DNA of 64,000 bases. Origin: Orobanche coerulescens (lineage: Eukaryota > Streptophyta > Magnoliopsida > Lamiales > Orobanchaceae). The notes below the pieces were generated by a model, which was not told the origin of the DNA, searched no databases, and saw only the letters and a program-made list of their open reading frames with translations. Shown piece by piece: positions 54,323 through 64,000 of the stretch (position 1 is the stretch's first letter; each line of letters opens with the position of its first letter). The position numbers and the translations under genes are program-made. Location: assembly GCA_033398695.1 (NCBI GenBank), contig CM065815.1, positions 99,724,501 through 99,788,500 of the forward strand, in the 5' to 3' direction.

Positions 54323-54700
54323 ATAGGATATCTATTCTACATGCCCGAAGATCGAAGGATCGTTGTTGCTTTACAAGCACACTTCCTGGAAGATGAGTTC
54401 ATTCAGGAAGGCGGAGCAGGTAGAAGTATTTCTTTGGAAGAATACAATGAAACTCCTAAGGAGACACCTGTGCAAGAAATTGGAACCGAACCTTCTGAAA
54501 CACAAGTACAACCACCTCATAGGTCTAGTAGGGTGTCTCAATTAACTGAGAGGTATAGTTTTATGCACTTGGAGGAACTGGGTTTCCTCGAGGTTCCAAA
54601 TGATAAACAATAGACCGACCCACGACCAATGACCTAGCAATGGTGGATGTAGACTCCATGAAATGGACTGTAGCAGTCTTCATGTAGTTGGGACCTTCAT
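54320..54700 (+). pseudogene. Element L integrase-RT linker and RT deletion junction
   Basis: The frame 54320-54613 is the integrase C-terminus/linker (GYLFYMPEDRRIVVALQAHF, QPPHRSSRVSQLTERY). From 54,614 to about 54,680 only scraps remain, and the sequence then enters the middle of RT (WDLHFDEMVKEF). The N-terminal RT palm and fingers, about 250-300 codons in this family, are missing. Confidence 0.75.
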
Positions 54701-55087
54701 TTTGATGAGATGGTCAAAGAGTTTGACTTCGTGCAAAATGAAGAGGAACCTTGTGTATACAAGAGGGTTAGTGGGAGCAAGATCGCATTCTTAGTACTAT
54801 ATGTAGATGACATTCTACTAATAGGAAATGATGTAGGAATGCTGAGTTCTGTGAAAGTTTGGCTTTCGAGTAATTTCTCCATGAAAGACTTGGGAGAAGC
54901 AACCTATATTCTTGGTATTCGGCTCTACCGGGATAGAGCGAAGAGAACAATAGGCCTTTCCCAAGCCCTCTATATATATAAGATCTTAAAGCGATTTAAG
55001 ATGGATGATTCTAAAAGAGGGTTCCTACCGATGCGACATGGAATAAAACTCACCTTGAAGATGTGTCCTCAAAGTGAGGAACAATGA
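54687..55087 (+). pseudogene. Element L reverse transcriptase, C-terminal half
   Basis: The frame from the Met at 54710 carries FVQNEEEPCVYKRVSGSKIA, the catalytic block LYVDDILLIGNDVGML, KDLGEATYILGIRLYRDRAK and LSQALYIYKILKRFKM, then a stop at 55085-55087. The YVDD motif is intact, but the first catalytic Asp block was lost with the deleted half. Confidence 0.88.
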
Positions 55088-55748
55088 AAGGAAATGAGTT
55101 ATATACCATATGATTCGGCAGTGGGTAGCATCACATATGCTTTATTGTGTACGAGACCTGACATTGCGCATGCTGGGAGCGTGGTAAGTAGGTTTCGGGC
55201 TAACCCAGTTCAGGAACATTAGACCGCCATAAAGAACGTTCTCAAGTACTTTAGAAGGACTAGAGATCTGGTTCTTATATATGGTGGTGGAGACCTGAAT
55301 ATGATGGGATTCACTGTATTGGACTTCCAAGGACAGAAAGACGATTCTATGTCTACTTCTGGCTACATTTACTCTTAATGGAGGAGCAGTATCTTGGCAT
55401 AGTGCCAAGAATAGCGCGACTGCTAATTCCACCTGTTAGGCTAAGTATAAAGCGGCCTCGGAGGCCTCGAAAGGAAGAATTTAGAAGTTACTGGGTAAAC
55501 TTCACGTGACACTGGTCTTTGTTGCCGGAGACGATATACAGCCTAGGAGCCAAGGTTTCATAATAGTACCAAATATATTGAGAGAGAGTATCTTCTCGTA
55601 AGAGCATTCGTTCGCAAAGAGATACATTGAGCTGCGAGTCAGCCGACTACGTCGCTGATCCACTGACCTAGCCATTTTCTCAGATTAGCTTAGAGCGTCA
55701 TCTAGAGAACATATGGTATTAGATACCATAGTGTGTAGCATTGAGTGC
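55088..55748 (+). pseudogene. Element L RNase H, heavily degraded
   Basis: Pieces in several frames align with element K's RNase H: YDSAVGSITYALLCTRPDIA, VVSRFRANPVQEH, AIKNVLKYFRRTRDLVLIYG and FQGQKDDSMSTSGY. Stops and indels are frequent after 55,370. K is the better preserved copy. Confidence 0.8.
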
Positions 55749-55759
55749 AAGTGGGAGAT
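55749..55759 (+). other. Element L polypurine tract
   Basis: AAGTGGGAGAT directly before the 3' LTR. Confidence 0.85.
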
Positions 55760-57759
55760 TGTTAAGAGTATGCCCTCGAATGCCACTCAGAGGTTGTTGA
55801 GTGAGGGCATTGTACTTGTAATTATGTAAACCATTTATATAAGGCAAATGAATGTTTCTTTATTTACTGGTAGTTACTGGTATTCCTAACTCGTAAATAA
55901 ACATATGGAAACTAGTCCGTGTATTTGAGAGCAAAACGTTCCACTCCTTATTGGATAAGGGGTTCGGCACTGGAAAGGTTTATAGCTCAAATACTTAATC
56001 GTTCGCAAGTCGATGAAACTTGACTGGGCGTTAAGTTTATGTGAAGACTTGTATGACGTGTTCTCTTACATGGAGAGTGCCTGTCGAACACTAATGGTTA
56101 GTGGGAGCACACATTATAGGTATGCTAATTGGATTAGTATACTCGAACCGACTCACCCTCAATTCATCACACGGATTTCACTCCGGGACAGTCAATGATG
56201 GAATCGAAAGGTTGTGATAGGTATTCGTGAACCTTCGACTTGAGGATTTAGTAGGGATGTGCTTGTGACGTCAAGATTTTCATTAGAGTAGTTCGATCCT
56301 ATAAACCGAAAGGCGGGGGTCAACCTCGACGTGCATCTTGATGGGCAAGTAGCAGGTCCTACTGAATACCAAGATAGAATTCTTTCTCCCGTTAGTGAGC
56401 GGGTTATATGTCCTATGCGGTTATTGGCAGATGAGATCATAAGTCTTTGGCCAAAGCATTGGAGCTAGTTGTATTAGATACACGACAGCTCGATGATCTC
56501 GATTTTCATTAACGCATGCATAGCGTCAAGTACAGATAGGTTTTGACTGACCGTGACCCTATAACTTGATCGGGACATTTGAAAGAAGGGTTTATACGTA
56601 TACTGGTATTCATGACAGAATAATTCTTGAATGATCCCAATCATTCGTTCTCAGTTGGGGTACAGTGTAGGCCACCAGGATGGCTAGGTGGTGCTACTAC
56701 TCTTTGGTTCCTCCCATTGCTGACTGAGACGGACCTACCGAGTCGCGCATTAGGATTGACGACGGAATGAATCAAGCTAATTATCTCATTATGTGATTTA
56801 GATATTGGATATCTAAATTTGGGACATTAGATGTCTAAATCGATTTATTGGATAAATTGATTTACGGCCTAATGAATTAAATAAATTACTGGGTGATTAA
56901 TTTAATTCATGTATATAATTATTTCTTGGAGAAATTAATTATATTATTTTGTATTTGATATGTTTAATTAATTGGATTAATTAATCGATATAAATACATC
57001 GAAACGGAATCGGAGTTTATCTGTTTGGACTTTGAGTCAAAGCGAACCGAACTCGTCCATTTTTCATCATGGCCACCCTCCTCTTTTCCACCTAATTTCC
57101 CCTTGTCTTTTGTTTCCATTTTATATGGATGATATTGACATGGTGGGGATACCTCTCATGTGAATGAGTTGTATAAGTTGGTGGAAGGTGTATAAAGAAT
57201 AATATGTAGACTTGTGATTGAGTAGATATAATATCACATACATATTTCACACTTTGAGAGAGAGAGAGAGAGACGTAAGGATGAAAGAAGGAGAGAGAGA
57301 AAAGAACTTAGAGTTCATTTCATGGTGTTCATACTCATCTTCATCTTCTTCACTAACTTCTTTTTCATTTTTCTTGGAGAAAATTGAGAGAAAAATATTG
57401 AGAGTATTTTGATAAACATACTTGGAGTATATTCATCAAAATCAATAGCTTCATCATCTAGCTCTAGCCGTATCCTCGGAGGATAGCAAGGTGTTGTCAT
57501 TCCGGTCGTTTCTCCGGTGCGTGGCAAGTAGAGACGCGGTGCTTTCGGCGTTGGATCGTTCAAGAGCTTGAGGAATAGCTCAAGAGAAGGTTATCCATCT
57601 AATCAACGGTCTACAAGGGTGAGTTTCTATATCTCTTGTGAATTCGTTTTTGATATTCGTATATACGTAGCTCGATCGATCCTCGTAGGGATTCAGATCG
57701 AATTAATTTTCGTTTTACCGCTTCCGCTGGGCCTTCGTTTTAGGCACCGAATCCCAACA
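55760..57759 (+). repeat. Element L 3' LTR (2000 bp)
   Basis: TGTTAAGAGTATGCCC to CCGAATCCCAACA, without the 77-bp deletion of the 5' copy; TATA-like TATAAAG at 57191-57197. Followed by AATAC. Confidence 0.95.
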
Positions 57760-57764
57760 AATAC

Positions 57765-58901
57765 AACTAGACCAATACGACATCAACGGATCCTCGTGTG
57801 ATTAGTATCGTTCATCTTTCATCATCCTTCGTGCCGACCCTGTGTTATGCTCCAAAACCTGAATGCAAAAATAGACATCCACCCCCCGAATACTCGGGGG
57901 TTAGCAAAACTCCACTGTTTTGCTAGTGCAAATACAAGTGCAAAAATACGAGCCATACAATTCACATTCCACGAATAACAATAACCAGGAATCCTCAAAA
58001 ATCCAAAAGTAACTAAAAGTACTTCCCGAGGCAAGATTTTGAGTAAAACTTTCCAAATCCGAAAGATCACAAATAACGAGAATGGTTTGCAAGATGGTTT
58101 AAAATACCCTCGGGAGTTTTAATAGAAATCAAATTAGGATTATCAAATCCATATCTTTCCAAAAATCAACAGGGTCACATCCCAAAGGTTTTGTTTTCGC
58201 AAATAGAAAACCGACAACAATTCACAGGGCCAGAGCCCAACATCACGTGTCCTCGATGGACATAAAAATCAACAAAACATAATCGCGCACGCGCATCGCC
58301 TAGGACCGGGACGAAGCCACAAATCCCACTCGAGGCCTCGAAGGACGCTCCCGAGCTGTCTAGCTAAACAAATCACACACATGCATCGCCTAGGACCGGG
58401 ACGAAGCCACAAATCCCACTCGAGGCCTCGAAGGACCCTCCCGAGCTGGCTAGCTAAACAAATCACACACAAATCACAACCATAAGTTATCCCGGCATCG
58501 GGCTAACAAGCCAAGAACCTCGGAGTCCCCGCAAGACATACCCGATGATAACCCCACTAGTTATCCCGGCATCGGGCTAACAAGCCACGAACCTCGGAGT
58601 CCCCGCAAGACATACCCAGATTGGATAACCCTATGGTCTCGCCCGACCCATACTAGCAAGTATGGATCCCGGAGATTGAACAATCCTACCCGGAGACACA
58701 TCACGTATAACAAGCACACAACAATAATCGATTATGAAACGAAATAACATTAAGCATCGCAACCTCCTTTCAAAGGAGTAACAACTAACATCACATCATG
58801 TCAAAACCGCAATACACTGCAATGAAGCCATATACGTACACACGCATTATCAAACACCACATCAACTCCAAACATATCCAAAGGATACACGTAGTCACTT
58901 A
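57765..58901 (-). repeat. Gypsy LTR F, right part
   Basis: Continues LTR F after element L: twin hairpin 57883-57925, two 90-bp repeats (at 58297 and 58387) and two 74-bp repeats ('ttatcccggcatcgggctaac', at 58487 and 58561). It stops at GTAGTCACTTA, where element G begins; A's LTR continues past this point with TAGTCACTTACAGCC, so F was split here rather than ending. Confidence 0.85.
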
Positions 58902-59637
58902 TGTTGACGTCTGGTTTGGTCAATGTCACGTGTGCTGATCAAGACGAATAGATCGAAGACACGTAGAAAATAAAATAACAAAGAGGAAGGTGTTTGATCA
59001 CTAAATTTTATTAATGACCTTTTAAATAGAGTAGAACCGAGCAGGATATTTTATGCCGGTCTATCTTGTTGCTTGTTAATTACAAGTCTTATTTTCTTTT
59101 TTGGCGATGACTCTCTATTCTCTCTTTTTTCTCTCTCTATTATAAATGCTTGAAATCCAAAGATCTGCTTTCACTGTACATTTTTTCTATATATAGACAA
59201 CCTGGGCCAATGGAGAGGTGACAGCTGGCGAATGTCTGGGGAATATGCCCAAAACACTTGTCAGTCTGCATTTATGCCCAGGACACGTGGCGGCTTCTAA
59301 GGAGCGCCTTGGGAAGGGGCGTGATTGCATGCTTTAATTGGCATGCGGGCCTGCCTTGCCGACTCTTGGGGGTGTTTATCCGATGGGGTCGGTCCTCGGC
59401 TCTCCCGCCGTTCAGGTCGGCCTTGTTGTAATCTTGAATCCGAGCATTTTTGTCCTCTCTCTGCTTGGCCCTCCCGGATGGGATATCGGATCGGCCTTGG
59501 CGTCGCCGTCCGGTCCGGTATTTTGTGAGCCTGGGAGGAAATCGGGTTTTTTGCCCGGTCCGACTTCAGGTTCTGCTCGGTCGGTTTAGTTGTCTTGGTT
59601 TGTCCATGTGGATCCCAAGTCGGATGGGCTGCCAACA
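58902..59637 (-). repeat. Element G 3' LTR
   Basis: Plus strand TGTTGACGTCTGGTTTGG to GGGCTGCCAACA, 736 bp; AT-rich left third with TATATATAG near 59,192, GC-rich right part. Confidence 0.75.
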
Positions 59638-59650
59638 AGGGCCCCCGAGT
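59638..59650 (-). other. Element G polypurine tract
   Basis: Minus strand ACTCGGGGGCCCT, directly inside the LTR. Confidence 0.65.
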
Positions 59651-59906
59651 CCAGGGCCGTGCCGAGCTGGTCGGGGCTGGAGTCGTTTCTCGTCGAGACC
59701 GATCCGGCTTGTGGGAGGATAAGATCCTTCGAATAGACGCCTCTTCGAGAGTCGCGTCGAATCGATTCCCTGGTCTCTAAGTGTCATTATGTGGGGGACG
59801 CGTGGCACAGGCAGATTGGACGGCGTGTTCACGCGCTCTTGAACTTTGCGACGGTTCAATAGGATTTGTCGCCTCACGCGCCTGGCATTTAATGCCTTTA
59901 TTTTTC

Positions 59907-59914
59907 TATAAATA
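59907..59914 (+). promoter_or_regulatory. TATA box of element G antisense gene
   Basis: TATAAATA, 155 bp upstream of the ATG at 60062; same layout as in element E. Confidence 0.6.
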
Positions 59915-60061
59915 GTGCCAGTCTTCTTCCTTAATGTTCTCTTCGCCATTTTTACGTGTTGTTGCAGAGAAAGATTTTTTCCGGCGATTTTTCTTTTTCC
60001 GATTTCACATAGACTTTCCCGGTAAGCTTGTTTTCCTCCTCTTTCTTCTTTTCTATTTAAC

Positions 60062-60537
60062 ATGTCGGAGATGAGGGGCGAGATAGAGGTCGCTTTGGCC
60101 GTGTCGCCGAACCGCACGGGTGTGGCGATCTATCGATAGGCGAAGCTCCCGTTGACTGGAGCATCGAGGAGGAAGAAGGCGAAGTTGCGAAGTTGCCAGG
60201 ATCTGGGGAAGTGGAGATGGTGGCACCGCTGACAGCCGTCGGAGAGACTCAGGCGGAGGAAAGAGTCGAGCCGGTGGTGGCTCGGACTCGCCCTCGTCCG
60301 TCACCTCTCGTGGAGGCGGAGTGGGATTCAGCTTCGATTCCGAGTACTGTTACGGAGGAACAATTGGCGGCCTGGCGGCTGCGGTTTAAGATTCCGGCGA
60401 GGGTGCGGATGTTTGTTCCGAATTCCGAGGACAGGCCCCACAGTCCGCCCGTCGGTTGCACGGCGGTGTATTATCGCTCTCTATTGGCCGGGCTTCGGTT
60501 TTCGCTTCCGTTGACTTTTTCCCGGTGGCTAAGGTAG
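60062..60537 (+). pseudogene. Element G antisense gene, truncated
   Basis: ATG at 60062 (MSEMRGEIEVALAVSPNRTG), a stop soon after, then a shifted frame (60193-60537) with ASIPSTVTEEQLAAWRLRFK and VGCTAVYYRSLLAGLRFSLP, the start of the Transposase_28-like domain seen in element E (SEWKDLSRWRARYHIP-type and AGLWFPLP). It ends at a stop in the domain; the rest, including the coiled coil, is gone. AATAAA at 60687-60692 remains. Confidence 0.7.
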
Positions 60538-60740
60538 TGGGGCCGAGTAGTTTCCTTTATTTTTGCTTCTCGCATGGCCTGCGTGCCAGTCTTTGTCTTT
60601 CTTTTGCTTTGTTTCATGTTCGGCCTGCGTGCCCATCCGCCTTGGTTTGTTGTCATCGTTTGTAATTTGTAATAACGACTGGGTTAAATAAAATCCTTCT
60701 TGCTGTATTTGTGGTTGCTCTTTTTGTTGTTCCTGGTTGA

Positions 60741-61522
60741 TTGTGCCGAGACGAGCTCGGTCTTATAGTGCCGGAGGAGCCGGCCTTATGAGGTGCCGAG
60801 ACGAGCTCGGTCTTATAGTGCCGGGGGAGCCGGTCTTATGAGGTGCCGAGACGAGCTCGGTCTTATAGTGCTGGGGGAGCCGGTCTTATGAGGTGCCGAG
60901 ACGAGCTCGGTCTTATAGTGCCGGAGGAGCCGGTCTTATGAGGTGCCGAGACGAGCTCGGTCTTATAGTGCCGGGGGAGCCGGTCTTATGAGGTGCCGAG
61001 ACGAGCTCGGTCTTATAGTGCCGGGGGAGCCGGTCTTATGAGGTGCCGAGACGAGCTCGGTCTTATAGTGCCGGGGGAGCCGGTCATTCGATGTGCCGAG
61101 ACGAGCTCGGTCTTATAGTGCCGGAGGAGCCGATCATTCGAGGTGCCGAGACGAGCTCGGTCTTATAGTGCCGGGGGAGCCGGTCTTATGAGGTGCCGAG
61201 ACGAGCTCGGTCTTATAGTGCCGGGGGATCCGGTCATTCGAGGTGCCGATACGAGCTCGGTCTTGTAGTGCCGGAGGAGCCAGTCATTCGAGGTGCCGAG
61301 ACGAGCTCGGTCTCATAGTGCCGGAGGAGCCGGTCATTCGAGGTGCCGAGACGAGGTCGGTCTTATAATGCTGGAGGAGCCGGTCTTATGAGGTGCCGAG
61401 ACGATCTCGGTCTTATAGTGCCGGAGGAGCCGGTCATTCGAGGTGCCGAGACGAGCTCGGTCTTATAGTTCCGGAGGAGCCGGTCTTATGAGGTGCCGAG
61501 ACGAGCTCGGTCTTATGAGGTG
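60741..61522. repeat. 50-bp minisatellite, about 15-16 copies
   Basis: A tandem array with a strict 50-bp period (unit starts at 60841, 60891, 60941 and so on): 'gtgccgagacgagctcggtc', 'ttatagtgccgggggagccgg', 'tcttatgag'. Copies differ by single substitutions, mainly GGAGGAGC/GGGGGAGC and TCTTATG/TCATTCG. Each unit contains the inverted repeat CCGAG-ACGAG-CTCGG. It lies between the ends of the convergent antisense gene and pol. No spacer/repeat alternation is present, so it is not CRISPR. Confidence 0.95.
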
Positions 61523-61555
61523 CATCAATATTAAAAAATGGAATGACGTCAGTTT

Positions 61556-62117
61556 TTATTGATAATACCTCTTTAGATACATAGCATTCCACGGGTAAGT
61601 TAATCTTTGGCCGTTCAGATATTCTAGCCGGTAGGCTCCATTCTGAAGGATTTCGCTAACTTTATACGGTCCTTCCCATTTGGGCTTGAGTGGTCCGGGA
61701 TCCGGGCCCAACACCTTTTTAAGGACTAGGTCTCCGACCTGGAAGCTTCTCGGGTGAACCTTGGAGTTGTAATATTTTTCACTCCTCCTTTTGTAAACGG
61801 CGTTTCGCATTTCTGCCTGAGCTCGTTTTCCGGCAAGGAGGTCCAAATTCACTTTGAAGGCTAAGTCGTTACCCTGCTCTTCAAAGTGGGCTACTCGGTA
61901 GGTAGGTGCCCCGATTTCAACCGGGATAACGACTTTAGAGCCGAAAGCCAATGAGAAAGGCGTTTCGCCGGTGGCGGATCTATGCGTTGTTCGATAGGCC
62001 CATAAGGTCCCAGGGAGCTCCTCGGGCCAAGAACCCTTCAGTTCTTCGAGGCGTGTCTTGAGATGTTGTTTCAGGATTTTGTTGACCGCCTCGACTTGCC
62101 CATTGGATTGTGGATAG
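61556..62117 (-). pseudogene. Element G integrase C-terminal part, cut by LTR H
   Basis: The frame starts at the LTR junction with HYPQSNGQVEAVNKILKQHL, holding the catalytic Glu, then WPEELPGTLWAYRTTHRSAT, ETPFSLAFGSKVVIPVE and the GPY/F-like GPLKPKWEGPYKVSEI, ending WNAMYLKRYYQ. It is clearly homologous to element E's 23622-24158 and has no internal stop. The N-terminal two thirds are separated by LTR H. Confidence 0.9.
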
Positions 62118-62500
62118 TGTAACATCCCCAGATCGAACCGGGAATATTACACGCCGTAGACCCTCTCCGCGAGGATCCACCAGGCTAGACATCAAAACAA
62201 CACAATATATTACATACCGACGAATCAAAATAACGAACCAATACACCGATTTGGTCTTTCGACACAGACTTACAAATAAAAATACATAAACTCATCCAGA
62301 CTCATACCCACGCAAGGGTAAAATACTTGCAACAACGAACAATAAGACAGCGGAAAAGACAATACACTGGACTCCGACTAACTGAACCCAAACTGGCCTT
62401 CGTGTGATTAGTATCATTCATCTTTCATCATCCCTCGTACCGATCATGTGTCTTGCTCCCGAAAACCTGCACGTACCTGGACACAAAACAGATATCCACC

Positions 62501-62542
62501 CCCCGATTACTCGGGGATTAGCAAAACTCCACTGTTTCGCTA
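62501..62542 (-). other. Twin hairpin in LTR H with paired changes
   Basis: Minus strand: TAGCGAAAC-AGTGGA-GTTTTGCTA, in which the A-to-G change gives a G-U pair in RNA, then CCCCGA-GTAA-TCGGGG. Confidence 0.7.
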
Positions 62543-63051
62543 GTGCAAGTATAAAGTGCAAATACGAGCCATACACAACACATTTCGAGAATACATCGAA
62601 AGACTTCCCGAGATATATTTAGTAAAAAAAAATGGTTCAAGTCTTGAAGCAGAAACAAGACAAGTAAGCACTTTGAAAACATTTCGAAATCTCGGGAGTT
62701 TTGAAAACATTTGAAATCGAAAAGTTCTTAATTCCTCGAAAGTCATTTAGGGTCACAGCCCCAAAGTTCATTTTCCAAAATACAAATCCGTTAACAAAAC
62801 ACGGGGTCCACGGCCCAACCATTACGGTCACAAAACACAGGGTCCACGACCCGATCATCCACTTCAATTCACTTACAAGTGCACATTACACATAACACAT
62901 TAACCTTATGCCATTCTAGCCAAGCACCAAGACTCGATATATCATGTCTCTCGACCCCGAGCGCAAAGCATTGTGATACTCCGGACAATATCACAATTAA
63001 TCATCAAAACATCAACATCAATATCACAGAAACCACACTTGGTAACCCGTG

Positions 63052-63345
63052 GCCGTACCCATTAGTATCGGCCCCCAGAGGCCCCGTCGGACCGTCCCCA
63101 GGTGGGAAACCACTCCCGCAGCCGTACCCATTAGTATCGGCCCCCAGAGGTCCCGTCGAACCGTCCCCAGGTGGAAGAACATCAACACACGCACCCAAGT
63201 CCACTTCCGTGGCCGTACCCATTAGTATCGGCCCCCAGAGGCCACATGCCATCCCCAGGTGGAAGAACAACAACATACGCACTCAAGTCGACTTCCGTGG
63301 CCGTACCCATTAGTATCGGCCCCCCAGAGGCCACATGCCATCCCC
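63052..63345 (-). repeat. Tandem repeats in LTR H
   Basis: Four units beginning GCCGTACCCATTAGTATCGG at 63052, 63121, 63212 and 63300, each followed by 'cccccagagg' and a 'ccccaggtgg' block. Spacing varies (69, 91, 88 bp). Confidence 0.85.
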
Positions 63346-64000
63346 AGGTGGAAGAGTAACAACTCACAGAATACAAAACCACAACTCTCAAAGGTCAAAC
63401 ACACAAAATATATATAGTCGAGGTACCTTGCTAGAATGGCCACATTATCCAACACGTACTCACGACCCAGAACTATATCAATTCACAAGGGAGCACAAGA
63501 TCCCAATAGCACCGAATGACACAACCCATATCACAAAAACTCACATATTCATCCATAACCACGGGACTCCAAGCACATTATTTGACAAGAGGATTACACA
63601 TTACATTCACCGACGCCATAATCATACATAATGACATCACACGAAAGTAAGGTGATCCTATACTCGAAACTAGCACACATAATCCACTAAACATATTAAT
63701 TCCCGACCCACACGGGTCACCTTTACGAAAACCAGGATGGTAAATATACCGATTCTTTTGAAAAATGGTTATAAATATGTATTTAGCACATACCGACACT
63801 TAGTAACCATTATATCCACAAAACACGTAATGTATGGGCAAGATACTTGCCTCGAAACCACGATCGCAACAAGACGACGGATGAAATACGGTCGAATAGC
63901 CCCGAACCCCCGAACAATATTAAGAACGCAATAGCACCACGAGTACTACGAGAATAACACCACACGAATCATCAATCACCAAACGGGATTCAACATCGGA

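Larger units (their letters stand above)
48684..57759 (+). mobile_element. Element L: structurally near-complete Ty1/copia retrotransposon
   Basis: 5' LTR 48684-50609, primer site 50611, long leader, gag, protease, integrase, truncated RT, RNase H, polypurine tract, 3' LTR 55760-57759, and target duplication AATAC at 48679-48683 and 57760-57764. The pre-insertion site is intact in A's LTR copies (GAAAATACAACTAGACC near 29,750). Domain order PR-INT-RT-RH is that of copia. Several stops, frameshifts and an RT deletion make it inactive. The lineage within copia is not certain. Confidence 0.95.
58902..62117 (-). mobile_element. Element G: Tat-like retrotransposon, left part
   Basis: Minus-strand element in LTR F: 3' LTR 58902-59637, polypurine tract, a broken antisense gene with its own TATA box and poly(A) signal, a minisatellite, and the integrase C-terminus. 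Gypsy LTR H interrupts integrase at 62118; the remainder lies outside the window. The layout equals element E's, but the LTR family differs. The left flank ACTTA (58897-58901) should recur at its other end. Confidence 0.85.
62118..64000 (-). repeat. Gypsy LTR H (3' part, runs off the window)
   Basis: Begins TGTAACATCCCCAGATCG on the plus strand, homologous to the LTR ends of A, B and F: GGGTCTACGGCG-type block, 'cacgcaagggtaaaat', twin hairpin (62501-62542), 'cacagggtccacgaccc' repeats (62,800-62,860) and four 'gccgtacccattagtatcgg' tandem units (63,052-63,345). The U3 part and internal region are not in the window. No gene seen. Confidence 0.85.

Noticed and set aside
59338..59722. Plus-strand frames of 60-110 codons in element G's LTR
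   Set aside because: Overlapping frames in GC-rich LTR sequence on both strands, with no start context or domain.
60741..61522. Regular short repeats that could suggest a CRISPR array
   Set aside because: The units are contiguous 50-bp copies with substitutions and no unique spacers, inside a plant retrotransposon.
1..64000. tRNA or rRNA genes
   Set aside because: The only tRNA-like stretches are the 10-13 nt primer-binding sites; no cloverleaf or rRNA segment was recognised.

Overview
The window is heterochromatic-looking plant nuclear DNA, made almost entirely of LTR retrotransposons inserted into one another. I see no host gene, rRNA, tRNA or CRISPR. The plant assignment rests on three things seen directly: Ty3/gypsy elements of the Tekay/Del and Tat lineages and Ty1/copia elements; initiator-Met-type primer sites (TGGTATCRGAG) and the TGGCGC-type site of Tat elements; and a CACTA transposon end of the plant type. 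The species cannot be named. The Tat antisense gene and element mix suggest an angiosperm, probably a eudicot.

Layout. 1-4.68 kb: minus-strand Tekay/Del-like gypsy element N (integrase, RNase H, RT, protease, gag, leader intron, primer site, 5' LTR), cut by the window edge. 4.68-5.79 kb: a minus-strand copia-like leader/LTR remnant (O). 5.79-8.02 kb: an LTR of N's family in the opposite orientation (M). 8.02-9.5 kb: 5' end of a CACTA transposon. 9.5-12.2 kb: 3' end of a plus-strand copia element (K) with a complete ~2 kb LTR. 12.2-14.0 kb: two gypsy LTR fragments (Q, J). 14.0-18.3 kb: D, a gag-only Tat derivative with paired LTRs and TSD CATCC. 18.3-48.4 kb: the leader of a minus-strand copia element (I), split by Tat element E (18387-47519, TSD ATACA). 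E's 5' LTR is split by element A (29509-46970, TSD CCTTG). A's 5' LTR is split by element B (37955-46652, TSD GATAC/GAGAC). 48.44-58.90 kb: gypsy LTR F, inside I's LTR, itself split by a near-complete copia element L (48684-57759, TSD AATAC). 58.90 kb to the end: Tat-like element G, inserted in F, whose integrase is broken by the LTR of gypsy element H (62118 to end).

How the parts work. N, E and L carry recognisable gag-pol modules, but all are broken by stops, frameshifts or lost catalytic residues. A, B and D keep LTRs, primer sites and polypurine tracts but have lost pol, so they look like non-autonomous passengers that would need enzymes in trans. E and G also carry an antisense gene with its own TATA box and poly(A) signal, convergent with pol; in E it shows introns.

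Beyond the gene list, four patterns stand out. (1) Several LTR families carry arrays of short palindromes, different in each family, directly upstream of the TATA box. (2) Two adjacent hairpins near the LTR 3' end are kept across gypsy families, with wobble-preserving changes. (3) A leader intron ends one base before the gag ATG. (4) CAG-to-TAG stops recur as the main lesion in the Tat copies.
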